From Streptosporangium becharense (GTDB taxonomy: Bacteria; Actinomycetota; Actinomycetes; Streptosporangiales; Streptosporangiaceae), in assembly GCF_014204985.1 (NCBI RefSeq), contig NZ_JACHMP010000001.1, positions 2,046,001-2,110,000 on the forward strand: 64,000 nucleotides of DNA, in the 5' to 3' direction. Below, piece after piece: positions 15,638 through 24,179 of this stretch. The notes under the pieces were generated by a model that searched no databases, was not told the origin of the DNA, and saw only the letters and a list, made by a program, of their open reading frames with translations. Position 1 is the first letter of the stretch. Each line of letters opens with the position of its first letter. Position numbers and translations under genes: made by a program.

Positions 15638-16641
15638 TCCGCTCGCAGAACGACGTCTGGGTGCGCGCCGAGGACGCCAGCGCCATCGGCGCGCTGCGCC
15701 GGACGGCCGTGGCGCTCGCCGGACGACGCGGGTTCGGTGAGGAGGACGTCGGCCGGGTGGCGGTCGCGGTGAGCGAGGCGGCGTCGAACCTCGTCAAGCA
15801 CGCGGTCGAGGGCATCATGCTGATCCGGCCGCACCCTGAGCTGGACACGGCGGTGGAGGTCCTCGCGGTCGACCGGGGGCCGGGAATGGGAGACGTGGCC
15901 CGGGCCCTGCGCGACGGCTACTCCACGACCGGAACCCTCGGCATCGGGCTGGGGGGAATCACCCGGATGGCCAGCGGTTATGAGGTTCATTCCATACCCG
16001 GCCGGGGCACTGTGCTCGGCATGTACTTCGTCGCGCACGACTCCCCGCATCCCGCCTCGCTGGCCAGCGGGGTGACCCGGCCGATCGGCGTGGAGAGCGT
16101 CTGCGGCGACGCCTTTGTGATCGCCGAGACGGGCGACACGATGACCGCGATGCTCTGCGACGGGCTCGGCCACGGCGGCGCGGCCGCCCAGGCGTCCCAG
16201 CAGGCCGCGCGGATCTTCGCCGAGCACGCCGAGACCGATCCCACCCCGGTCGCCCTCCTGGAACGGATCCACCGGGGCCTGAACCACACCAGGGGCGGCG
16301 CCGTCGCCGTCGCCCGCGTCGACAGGGCGGCGGGAAAGGCGAGTTTCGCCGGTCTCGGCAACGTCTCGGCGTGGATCGTCCACCAGGACGGCCGGCAGGG
16401 CATGGTCTCGGTCCCGGGCATCGCGGGCCACCAGGCCAGGACCCTACGGCAGTACGAGTACACGGTGCCTCCGCACGGCGTCGTCGTGCTCCACTCCGAC
16501 GGGCTCTCCGAGCGCTGGGACATCACCACCTATCCGGGTCTGGTCACGCGGCTGCCCTCCGTCATCGCCGCCACACTGCTGCGCGACGCCGGAACGCGCA
16601 GAGACGACGCCTGCGTGGTCGCCCTGAGGCCGGGCGTATGA
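15625..16641 (+). CDS. ATP-binding (HATPase) and SpoIIE phosphatase fusion, RsbX-like
   Basis: A 338-residue two-domain protein. Residues about 10-135 are an RsbT/RsbW-like ATPase: N-box SEAASNLVKHA (Asn55), G1 DRGPGMGD, G2 GTLGIGLGG. Residues about 145-335 are a PP2C/SpoIIE phosphatase with CGDAF (Asp162), LCDGLGHG (Asp179), HSDGLSE and RRDDACVV. In Bacillus the separate RsbX phosphatase resets RsbR and RsbS; here the phosphatase is joined to a kinase-like domain, so one protein might both add and remove phosphate. GTG 15625 start, inside rsbT. Confidence 0.88.
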   Translation: MGTLIRSQNDVWVRAEDASAIGALRRTAVALAGRRGFGEEDVGRVAVAVSEAASNLVKHAVEGIMLIRPHPELDTAVEVLAVDRGPGMGDVARALRDGYSTTGTLGIGLGGITRMASGYEVHSIPGRGTVLGMYFVAHDSPHPASLASGVTRPIGVESVCGDAFVIAETGDTMTAMLCDGLGHGGAAAQASQQAARIFAEHAETDPTPVALLERIHRGLNHTRGGAVAVARVDRAAGKASFAGLGNVSAWIVHQDGRQGMVSVPGIAGHQARTLRQYEYTVPPHGVVVLHSDGLSERWDITTYPGLVTRLPSVIAATLLRDAGTRRDDACVVALRPGV

Positions 16642-18323
16642 ACGCCGACGAGCTGATCAGAATCCACATCCGGGATGACCAGGACATCTTCGCCATGCGT
16701 AAGCTGGGGCGGGAGGTGGCCGAGACCGTCGGCCTGGAGGCCCAGGACCAGATCCGGGTGGCCACCGCGCTGAGCGAGATCGGCAGGGAACTGCTCGGCG
16801 AGGGCACCGACGGCGCCTCGGTCGCCTTCCTGCTGGGGAGGGAAGGTTTGCTCGTCACCATCGACTTCCCGGCGAAGAACGACATCGCTTCGGCTGACGG
16901 CGTGATGCTGGCGGGACGTCTCGTCGACCTGATCAGGCTTGATCCCGCCGGGGGAAGAATAAGCATGGTCAAACGGCTTCCGCAGGGCCGCCCGACGCCC
17001 TCCGCGCAGGAGATGCGTGCCAGGCTGGCCAAGGTGACACCGGCTACGGCCCTCGACGAGCTGCGCCAGCAGAACCAGGAGCTCGCCGCGACCCTGGAGG
17101 AGGTCCTGCAGCTCAACACGGAGCTCCAGGAGACCAACCAGGGGGTCATGGCGCTCTACAACCAGCTGTCGGAGGAGCTGGAGCAGACCAACCGCGGCGT
17201 CGTCGCACTCTACGCGGAGCTGGACGAGAAGTCGGCGCAACTGCGGGCGGCGAGCGCCAGCAAGGACAGGTTCTGGGCCACGGTCAGCCACGAGCTGCGC
17301 ACCCCGCTCAACTCGATCATCGGCTTGGTCCGCCTCCTGGTGGGGCCCGGCGGGGAACCGCTGGCCGACGAGCAGCGCCACCAGATCCAGCTGATCGGTT
17401 CCTCGGCCGAGACACTGCTCGGCCTGGTGAGCGAGCTGCTCGACATGGCGAAGGCGGAGGCGGGGCGGCTCGACCCGCAGCCCTCCCCGGTCGACCCGGT
17501 GGTGCTGGCCGAGCAGCTGCGCATGGCCCTCGGCCCGACCACCGGCAGCGACAGGGTGACGCTGACCATGGAGGTGTCGCAGGCGCCGCCGGAGATCGTC
17601 GTCGACGAGGTGATGCTCACCCGGATCCTGCGCAACCTCCTGTCCAACGCGCTGAAGTTCACCGAGGAGGGCGAGGTGCGGCTGGAGGTGTGCCTCGACG
17701 CGGCCACCCAGGATGTGATCTTCAGCGTGAGCGACACCGGGATCGGTATCCCCGAGGAGCACCTGGAGAGCGTCTTCGAGGAGTTCTTCCAGGTGCCCAG
17801 ACCGGTCCCGGTCCCGGTGCGGGCCAGGGGCACCGGTCTGGGTCTTCCGTACGCGCGCAGGCTGGCCGAGGCGCTGGGCGGCACCCTCCAGCTGACCAGT
17901 ACCGTCGGGCGCGGCACCACGGTGACCCTGCGGCTGCCGTACCACCACGGCGATGAGCCGGTGGTCGACCGGGTGCTCGTCGCGGACGACAACGAGGAGT
18001 TCCGCGCCACGGTGCGGCGGATGCTCACCGGGTTCGCCCGGCACGTCGACGAGGCCCCCGACGGCCTGGTGGCGCTGGAGACGATGGCGGGGGATCCGCC
18101 CGACCTGGCGTTGATCGACCTGCTCATGCCCCGGCTGGACGGCACCGCCCTGATGGCGCGGATGGCCGACGACGAGCGGCTGCAGGAGGTTCCGGTGATC
18201 GTCGTGACCGGCGCGCCGGACGAGTCACCCGGCCGGGCCCGCCTGGTCCTCCCCAAGCAGGGACTGCGTCGCGACGGCCTGCTGGAGGCGGTCAGGATCG
18301 CCCTGGGGCTCGGCGATGAGTGA
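16638..18323 (+). CDS. Hybrid histidine kinase with an RsbT-like degenerate N-terminal domain
   Basis: A 561-residue soluble kinase with no membrane segment. Residues 1-115 resemble an RsbT-type ATPase (IRIHIRDDQDIFAMRKLG... ALSEIGRELL), but the N-box asparagine is replaced, so it is probably inactive. Residues about 138-205 form a coiled coil with two repeats of a QTNRGVVALY-like unit. HisKA has His218 in FWATVSHELRTPLN; HATPase has Asn337 and DTGIGI. A C-terminal receiver has Asp450/451, phospho-acceptor Asp494 and Lys540. The start ATG 16638 overlaps the previous stop. It probably links the stressosome to phosphorelay signalling, with the next gene as output. Confidence 0.88.
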   Translation: MNADELIRIHIRDDQDIFAMRKLGREVAETVGLEAQDQIRVATALSEIGRELLGEGTDGASVAFLLGREGLLVTIDFPAKNDIASADGVMLAGRLVDLIRLDPAGGRISMVKRLPQGRPTPSAQEMRARLAKVTPATALDELRQQNQELAATLEEVLQLNTELQETNQGVMALYNQLSEELEQTNRGVVALYAELDEKSAQLRAASASKDRFWATVSHELRTPLNSIIGLVRLLVGPGGEPLADEQRHQIQLIGSSAETLLGLVSELLDMAKAEAGRLDPQPSPVDPVVLAEQLRMALGPTTGSDRVTLTMEVSQAPPEIVVDEVMLTRILRNLLSNALKFTEEGEVRLEVCLDAATQDVIFSVSDTGIGIPEEHLESVFEEFFQVPRPVPVPVRARGTGLGLPYARRLAEALGGTLQLTSTVGRGTTVTLRLPYHHGDEPVVDRVLVADDNEEFRATVRRMLTGFARHVDEAPDGLVALETMAGDPPDLALIDLLMPRLDGTALMARMADDERLQEVPVIVVTGAPDESPGRARLVLPKQGLRRDGLLEAVRIALGLGDE

Positions 18324-19908
18324 GAGCCAGCAGAACGAGGCGACGGTGCTGGTCGTGGACGACACGCCGACCAAGCTCTACATCCTGTCCAGCTGGCTGC
18401 GGCGCGCGGGTCACCAGGTCGTGCAGGCCACCGGCGGCGTGGAGGCGCTGGCCAAGGTCAGGGAGCTCCAGCCCGACCTGGTCGTCCTCGACGTACGGCT
18501 GCCCGACATCACCGGCTACGAGGTCTGCGAACAGATCAAGGCCGACGAGACGACGTCGTCGATCCCGGTCATCCAGATCTCCGGTGCGGCCGTCACCCCC
18601 GCCGACCGGGCACAGGGCCTGGAACGGGGAGCCGACGCCTACCTGGCCGAGCCGGTCGAGCCGGACGAGTTCGCGGCGACGGTCGAGGCCACCCTGCGGT
18701 ACTACCGCGCGCGGCAGCGGGCCGAGCGGATGGCCCGCCGCCTGACCGCGCTCACCGAGGTCACGCTGGCCATGAACGCCGCCGAGACGTTCGACGACCT
18801 GCTCGCCACGGCCGTCGAGGGCACCTCGCGGATCCTCGGGCGGACCGCCGGCACCCTCGCCCTGCCGCCGGACGGCCGGACCCGGAGGTTCAGCGCCCGC
18901 CCCGCGGCGGACACCGCGGTCTCCAAGGTCGCGCCTCCGGAGACGCTGACCAGGCTGAGCGCGATGTCCCTGGACGGCGCGGCGGGCACCCGGGTCTTCA
19001 CGACGTCGATCGACGAGTGGCTGAAGCTGGTGCCGGACGCCGACATCAGCGGCGACGTCATGTCGGTGCTCTGCCGCACCAAGGTCGGCAGGCCGCCCGT
19101 CTACCTCGGGATCGACGCGGTCCCGCCGCTGGACGAGGACGAGATCAACATCCTGCGCCAGCTCGGCCAGGCCCTGGCCCTCACCGTGGACGCCCTGCGC
19201 GCCTACACCGAGGAGCACACCATCGCCCTCACCCTGCAGCGCAGCCTGCTGCCCGCCCGGATTCCCGACATCCCGGGGCTCACGATCAGCTGGCGCTACC
19301 AGCCCGCGGTCGACAACGTCGAGGTCGGCGGCGACTTCTACGAGGTCCTGAAACTGGATCATCGGGTGCTCATCGCCATCGGCGACGTCCAGGGGCACTC
19401 ACTGCTGGCCGCCACGGTCATGGCGGAGCTCCGGCACGCGCTGCGCGCGTCCGTCATCGCGAACGCGGACCTGGGTGCGTCGATGGCCCTGCTCAACAAC
19501 GTGCTGCGGTGCTACCACCCGGGCATGACCGCCACCGTGTGCCTGACCCTGCTCGATCCGGCGACCGGCGAGCTGGAGATCGCGAACGCGGGCCACATCC
19601 CGCCGCTGCTCATCGGCACCGGGGAGGCCGTCTACCACAACATGGGCAACCTGCTGCTCGGCGTGGCCGAGGAGACCTACCGGGTCGACTCGCTGACGCT
19701 GCCCGAGCGCGGTTCCGTGCTGATGTTCACCGACGGGCTCGTCGAGGACCGCGACAAGCTGCTGGACGAGAGCCTGGAGATCGCGCGCCGCCTGGCGGAC
19801 GACACCGGTTGCGACCTGGAGGCGTTCTGCGACCGCCTGATCGCGCGGTTCGGCGCCCGCGAGGACGACGTGGCGCTGGTCATGTTCCGTCGTGAGGCGG
19901 CCGGCTGA
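18316..19908 (+). CDS. Receiver-GAF-SpoIIE (PP2C) phosphatase
   Basis: A 530-residue response-regulator phosphatase. The receiver (1-125) has Asp15/16 and phospho-acceptor Asp59 in [10 protein letters not shown]. The usual lysine of the K-P motif is replaced: the sequence reads [12 protein letters not shown]-like domain spans about 140-300. A SpoIIE PP2C domain spans about 315-525 with [23 protein letters not shown] and REDDVALV, its metal ligands. Such phosphatases usually dephosphorylate an anti-anti-sigma factor (RsbV-like). The start overlaps the kinase end by eight bases; a long hairpin follows the stop. No RsbV, RsbW or sigma gene is present here. Confidence 0.9.
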   Translation: MSESQQNEATVLVVDDTPTKLYILSSWLRRAGHQVVQATGGVEALAKVRELQPDLVVLDVRLPDITGYEVCEQIKADETTSSIPVIQISGAAVTPADRAQGLERGADAYLAEPVEPDEFAATVEATLRYYRARQRAERMARRLTALTEVTLAMNAAETFDDLLATAVEGTSRILGRTAGTLALPPDGRTRRFSARPAADTAVSKVAPPETLTRLSAMSLDGAAGTRVFTTSIDEWLKLVPDADISGDVMSVLCRTKVGRPPVYLGIDAVPPLDEDEINILRQLGQALALTVDALRAYTEEHTIALTLQRSLLPARIPDIPGLTISWRYQPAVDNVEVGGDFYEVLKLDHRVLIAIGDVQGHSLLAATVMAELRHALRASVIANADLGASMALLNNVLRCYHPGMTATVCLTLLDPATGELEIANAGHIPPLLIGTGEAVYHNMGNLLLGVAEETYRVDSLTLPERGSVLMFTDGLVEDRDKLLDESLEIARRLADDTGCDLEAFCDRLIARFGAREDDVALVMFRREAAG

Positions 19909-19930
19909 GCCGGATTCTCCGGACACCGCG

Positions 19931-19982
19931 GCCCGCACGCCGGCCACGCTCCCCAGGGGGGCGGCGCGGCCGGCGTGCGGGC
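19931..19982. terminator. Long hairpin between the rsb module and hflX (bidirectional)
   Basis: A perfect 15-bp GC-rich stem pairs 19931-19945 with 19968-19982 around a 22-nt loop. It lies 22 bp after the phosphatase stop and 15 bp before the hflX stop, between convergent genes. There is no clear T-run. Confidence 0.7.
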
Positions 19983-19996
19983 CGGACGGCATCGGA

Positions 19997-21442
19997 TCAG
20001 ACGGTCTCGACCGGCTTGGCGGTCCGCTCCAGCTCGGCGTAGAGACCGGGCAGGACCCTGGCGTGCAGGATCGTGCCGTCTTCGGTGTGCTCGACGTCGA
20101 GGACCTCGCCCTCCCGGTGCGCCCGGGAGATCAGGTCTCCGCGCTGGTACGGCACCAGCACCTTGACCTCCTGGTCGAAGCGGGGCAGCTCCCGCTCGAT
20201 GACGGCCCGGAGCTCCTCGATCCCGGCGCCGGTGCGGGCCGAGACCACGACCGCGGGCTTCTCCCGCGCGGTCAGCTGGGCGAGCACCACCGGGTCGGCG
20301 GCGTCGGCCTTGTTGATGACCACGATCTCCGGGATGTCGCGGGCGCCCTCGATGTCGGCGAACACCTCGCGCACGGCTGCGAGCTGCGACTCCGGATCGG
20401 GGTGCGAGCCGTCGACCACGTGCAGGATCAGGTCGGCGTCGCCGACCTCCTCCAACGTGGAGCGGAACGCCTCGACGAGCTGGTGCGGCAGGTGCCGGAC
20501 GAATCCGACGGTGTCGGCCAGCGTGAACGGGCGGCCGTCGGCCGTGCGCGCCCGGCGGACCGTCGGGTCGAGCGTGGCGAACAACGCGTCCTCGACCAGC
20601 ACACCCGCCCCGGTCAGCCGGTTGAGCAGCGAGGACTTGCCGGCGTTGGTGTAGCCCGCGATGGCCACGGCGGGGATCTCGCGCGCCAGGCGGCGTGCCC
20701 GCTTGGTCTCGCGCGCCGTGGTCATCTCGCCGATCTGACGGCGCAGCTTGGCCATGCGCTCACGGATCCGGCGGCGGTCCAGCTCGATCTTGGTCTCACC
20801 GGGGCCGCGGCCGCCGATGCCGACGCCGCCCGCGGCGCGTCCGCCGACCTGGCGGGAGAGGTTGCCACCCCAGCCCCGCAGGCGCGGCAGCAGGTAGTTG
20901 AGCTGCGCGAGCTCGACCTGGGCCTTGCCCTCGCGGCTCTTGGCGTGCTGGGCGAAGATGTCGAGGATCAGCATCGTGCGGTCGATGACCTTGACCTTGA
21001 CGACCTCCTCGAGCTGGCGGAGCTGGCCGGGGCTCAGCTCGCCGTCGCACACCACGGTGTCGGCACCGGTGGCGGAGACGATGTCGGCGAGCTCCAGGGC
21101 CTTCCCCGAGCCGATGTAGGTCGCCGTGTCGGGCTTCTGTCTGCGCTGGATCACACCCTCCAGCACCTGGGAACCCGCGGTCTCGGCGAGGAGCTTGAGC
21201 TCCAGGAGTGAGTTCTCGGCGTCGATCGCCGTACCCGAGGTCCAGACACCGACCAGGACGACCCGCTCAAGTCGCAGCTGGCGGTACTCGACCTCGGTGA
21301 CGTCCTCCAGCTCGGTGGAGAGCCCCACCACCCGGCGCAACGCCTGGCGCTCGGCCAGTTCCATCTCGCCGATGTCGGGCAGGTCGTCGAATCGGTCGAT
21401 GTCCAGCGGCTCACGAGTGTCTATGTCGTCGCTCCCATTCAA
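19997..21442 (-). CDS. hflX: Ribosome-associated GTPase HflX
   Basis: A 481-residue GTPase that splits stalled or hibernating ribosomes. The N-terminal HflX domain contains YIGSGK and the glycine-rich linker [16 protein letters not shown]; the G domain has [12 protein letters not shown] (G1), DTVGF (G3) and NKAD (G4). The start is doubtful: TTG 21442 (LNGSDDIDT) is used because an in-frame stop lies ten codons upstream and no ATG or GTG lies between. It sits near dapF, miaA and miaB in the order seen in mycobacteria and Streptomyces, though separated here by the glycolate block. Confidence 0.95.
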   Translation of the reverse strand: MNGSDDIDTREPLDIDRFDDLPDIGEMELAERQALRRVVGLSTELEDVTEVEYRQLRLERVVLVGVWTSGTAIDAENSLLELKLLAETAGSQVLEGVIQRRQKPDTATYIGSGKALELADIVSATGADTVVCDGELSPGQLRQLEEVVKVKVIDRTMLILDIFAQHAKSREGKAQVELAQLNYLLPRLRGWGGNLSRQVGGRAAGGVGIGGRGPGETKIELDRRRIRERMAKLRRQIGEMTTARETKRARRLAREIPAVAIAGYTNAGKSSLLNRLTGAGVLVEDALFATLDPTVRRARTADGRPFTLADTVGFVRHLPHQLVEAFRSTLEEVGDADLILHVVDGSHPDPESQLAAVREVFADIEGARDIPEIVVINKADAADPVVLAQLTAREKPAVVVSARTGAGIEELRAVIERELPRFDQEVKVLVPYQRGDLISRAHREGEVLDVEHTEDGTILHARVLPGLYAELERTAKPVETV

Positions 21443-21575
21443 ATGGTTGTCCGTAACACGTTCTTCTCATATGAGTGAACGCGCGAGCACCCCCGGTCTC
21501 TTCCCTCCGATGGTGCCACGCGAACCCCCCGGCCATCATCTGGTTATCGACCCCCCGGGGGGAAGGGCCGGGGGG

Positions 21576-22262
21576 TCAGCTCAGCAGGACCCCGGCGTCG
21601 CCGGAGCCGGTCCGCAGCGTGATCTTGCGCGGCGAGGACGGGTCGTCGGTCACCTGGACGGTCTTGTCGCCGGAGCCGGTTTCGAGGGTCACGTCGTACT
21701 TCCCGCCGGGCAGATACGCCGTGGCCTCACCGGAACCGGTCTCGACCTCCACGTGGTCGGGCGTCTCCTTGAACCCCGCCTCCACGTCGCCGGATCCGGC
21801 CTCGGCGCGGAACCGCCTGGCGCGCAGCCCGGAGGCGTCGATGTCGCCGGAGCCGCTGACGGCGGTGACCTCTCCGCTCAGGTCGCGCAGCGTGAGGGTT
21901 CCCGAGCCGCTGTTCAGCGTGGCGGCCAGGCCCGGCGGGATCTCGACCCTGTAGTCGACCGAGCAGTCGGACCCGTCACAGCGGTAGTGCAGGTTGAGCC
22001 GGTCGCCGTCCACCAGGTGCGCGGTGACCGGCCGCTTGCCGCGCCAGTGGATCGTCTCGGTGACGTGGACGCCGGACCGGTTCGATTCGGTGACCACGAT
22101 GTCCCCCGCGCCGCTGTCGACGTCCAGGACGGTCACCTTGTCTGTGACGTCGTAGGAGATGACGTCCTGCTCCCGCTCGCGGAAGTCCAGGCCGAACTGG
22201 CAGCCGGAGAGGACGGACACCGAGCCCAGTAGCGCTCCGGCGACGAGCAGGTTCTTCTTCAT
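21576..22262 (-). CDS. DUF4097-like beta-helix lipoprotein
   Basis: A 228-residue exported lipoprotein. A signal sequence ends in the lipobox LSGC (Cys21). The rest consists of about seven short repeats centred on SGSGD or TGSGD (for example NSGSGTLTL, VSGSGDIDA, AEAGSGDVEA, ETGSGEATA), spaced 19-25 residues apart, as in DUF4097-type right-handed beta-helix proteins. The role is unknown; such proteins are often found with envelope-stress regulators. ATG 22262 start. It is transcribed away from the malate synthase gene. Confidence 0.85.
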   Translation of the reverse strand: MKKNLLVAGALLGSVSVLSGCQFGLDFREREQDVISYDVTDKVTVLDVDSGAGDIVVTESNRSGVHVTETIHWRGKRPVTAHLVDGDRLNLHYRCDGSDCSVDYRVEIPPGLAATLNSGSGTLTLRDLSGEVTAVSGSGDIDASGLRARRFRAEAGSGDVEAGFKETPDHVEVETGSGEATAYLPGGKYDVTLETGSGDKTVQVTDDPSSPRKITLRTGSGDAGVLLS

Positions 22263-22415
22263 GCGCTCAATCCTCGGTTCTCGGGAAGCCGTTCGCTTCC
22301 CTGTCGCTTCCCGTCACGGCGGGCCCCTCGCGCGGGGCATGTCCCACTGTCCACGAGCTCCTGCCGCCGATCATCCGGGAAGCCCCCGAGACTGCCCTGA
22401 GGAAGCCCCTGTTCT

Positions 22416-22483
22416 TTGACCGGCGAGGAGCCGTAAAGTAGCTTCGATTCCACAATTCAGAACTATTTTTCCACTCTATGGAA
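22416..22483 (+). promoter_or_regulatory. Candidate aceB promoter with IclR-type operator
   Basis: TTGACC (22416-22421) and TAGCTT (22439-22444) are separated by exactly 17 bp. Just downstream, TTCCACTCTATGGAA (22469-22483) is a 15-bp inverted repeat with 5-bp arms, and a related TTCCAC half-site lies at about 22449. TTCCA/TGGAA arms are common in IclR-family operators. The position after the promoter suits repression by the IclR regulator encoded at 28362. Confidence 0.55.
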
Positions 22484-22492
22484 AGAGAGCTC

Positions 22493-24079
22493 ATGGACAG
22501 CGTTGAGATCAACGGCCCCTCGCACGACCGGTTCGACGAGATCCTCACGCCGGAGGCCCTGGCCTTCCTGGCCGCCCTCCAGCGGGAGTTCGGCCTCCGG
22601 CGTGTGGAGCTGCTCCAGGCCCGCCAGGCACGGCAGGCGGAGCTGTCGGCGGGCGGCACCCTCGACTTCCTGCCGGAGACCCGGCACGTGCGCGAGTCGC
22701 AGTGGCACGTCGCCCCGCCCGCGCCAGGCCTGGTCGACCGCCGGGTTGAGATCACCGGCCCGGTGGACCGGAAGATGACGATCAACGCGCTCAACTCGGG
22801 AGCCAAGGTCTGGCTGGCCGACTTCGAGGATGCCAACGCTCCCACCTGGGAGAACACCGTCAACGGTCAGATCAACCTGCGCGACGCGCTCGACCGGACC
22901 ATCGACTTCTCCGCCGGCGGGAAGAGCTACACCCTCAAGCCCGACGCCGAACTGGCCACCATCGTGGTCCGCCCCCGCGGCTGGCACCTGGAGGAGAAAC
23001 ACCTCACGCTCGACGGCGCCCCGCTGTCCGGGTCCCTCGTCGACTTCGGTCTCTACTTCTTCCACTCGGCGCAGCGGCAGATGGCCAAGGGCAAGGGGCC
23101 CTACTTCTACCTGCCGAAGATGGAGTCGCACCTGGAGGCCCGTCTCTGGAACGACGTCTTCGTCCGGGCACAGGACCTGCTCGACATCCCGCAGGGCACG
23201 ATCCGGGCGACCGTCCTCATCGAGACCTACCCGGCCGCGTTCGAGATGGAGGAGATCCTCTACGAGCTCCGCGACCACTCCGCGGGGCTCAACGCCGGCC
23301 GCTGGGACTACCTCTTCAGCGTGATCAAGAAGTTCCGCACCCGTGGCCGGGAGTTCCTGCTCCCCGAGCGCAACGCGGTGACGATGACCGCCCCGTTCAT
23401 GCGCGCCTACACCGAGCTGCTGGTCCGCACCTGTCACAAGCGGGGCGCCCACGCCATCGGCGGTATGGCGGCGTTCATCCCCTCCCGCCGCGACCCCGAG
23501 ATCAACAAGGTCGCCCTGGAGAAGGTCACCGCCGACAAGACCCGCGAGTCGGGCGACGGCTTCGACGGTTCCTGGGTGGCCCACCCCGACCTGGTCCCGG
23601 TCTGCCGCGAGGTCTTCGACGCGGTCCTCGGCGACCGGCCCAACCAGCTCGACCGCCTGCGCGAGGACGTCTCCGTCTCCGCCGCCGACCTGCTCGCGGT
23701 CTCCAAGACCCCCGGTGACATCACCGAGGCGGGCCTGCGCAACAACGTCGACGTGGCCCTGCGTTACCTGGCCGCCTGGATGGGCGGGCTGGGTGCGGTG
23801 GCCATCCACAACCTGATGGAGGACGCGGCCACCGCCGAGATCTCCCGTTCCCAGATCTGGCAGTGGATCCACAACGGCATCGAGCTCGCCGACACCGGCG
23901 AGACGGTCACCAGGGAACTGGTCGAGCGGATCATCGACGAGGAACTCGCCGGGATCAAGGCCGAGCCGGGCTACGACGAGACCCGCTACGACCAGGCCGT
24001 CGCCCTGTTCAAGGAAGTCGCCCTCGACGACGACTTCGCGGAGTTCCTCACTCTCCCCGCCTACGCGCGCATGCCGTGA
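22493..24079 (+). CDS. aceB: Malate synthase A
   Basis: A 528-residue enzyme condensing glyoxylate with acetyl-CoA to malate. Family motifs include the catalytic arginine region [15 protein letters not shown], metal-binding [19 protein letters not shown], and [19 protein letters not shown] 22493 is preferred over ATG 22478, because the earlier one lies inside the candidate operator. It opens a block encoding a three-subunit glycolate oxidase, so glycolate can be oxidised to glyoxylate and fixed as malate. Two hairpins separate it from glcD. Confidence 0.96.
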   Translation: MDSVEINGPSHDRFDEILTPEALAFLAALQREFGLRRVELLQARQARQAELSAGGTLDFLPETRHVRESQWHVAPPAPGLVDRRVEITGPVDRKMTINALNSGAKVWLADFEDANAPTWENTVNGQINLRDALDRTIDFSAGGKSYTLKPDAELATIVVRPRGWHLEEKHLTLDGAPLSGSLVDFGLYFFHSAQRQMAKGKGPYFYLPKMESHLEARLWNDVFVRAQDLLDIPQGTIRATVLIETYPAAFEMEEILYELRDHSAGLNAGRWDYLFSVIKKFRTRGREFLLPERNAVTMTAPFMRAYTELLVRTCHKRGAHAIGGMAAFIPSRRDPEINKVALEKVTADKTRESGDGFDGSWVAHPDLVPVCREVFDAVLGDRPNQLDRLREDVSVSAADLLAVSKTPGDITEAGLRNNVDVALRYLAAWMGGLGAVAIHNLMEDAATAEISRSQIWQWIHNGIELADTGETVTRELVERIIDEELAGIKAEPGYDETRYDQAVALFKEVALDDDFAEFLTLPAYARMP

Positions 24080-24090
24080 CACGAACGCTC

Positions 24091-24164
24091 CTTCCCGGGC
24101 GCCGGCTCCGGCGGGGAACGGCACCCGGGAAGAACCGGTGCGGGGCCGCCGGGCGGCCCCGCAC
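24091..24164 (+). terminator. Two consecutive hairpins between aceB and glcD
   Basis: The first pairs 24091-24103 with 24120-24132 (13 bp, one mismatch). The second pairs 24138-24150 with 24152-24164, a nearly uninterrupted GC-rich palindrome ending about six bases before the glcD ribosome site. They may attenuate or stabilise transcripts within one operon, or mark separate units; no T-run follows. Confidence 0.6.
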
Positions 24165-24179
24165 ATCCGAGGAGGAACG

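Noticed and set aside
22478-22492. Earlier aceB start at ATG 22478
   Set aside because: It falls inside the TTCCACTCTATGGAA palindrome; ATG 22493 is better placed.
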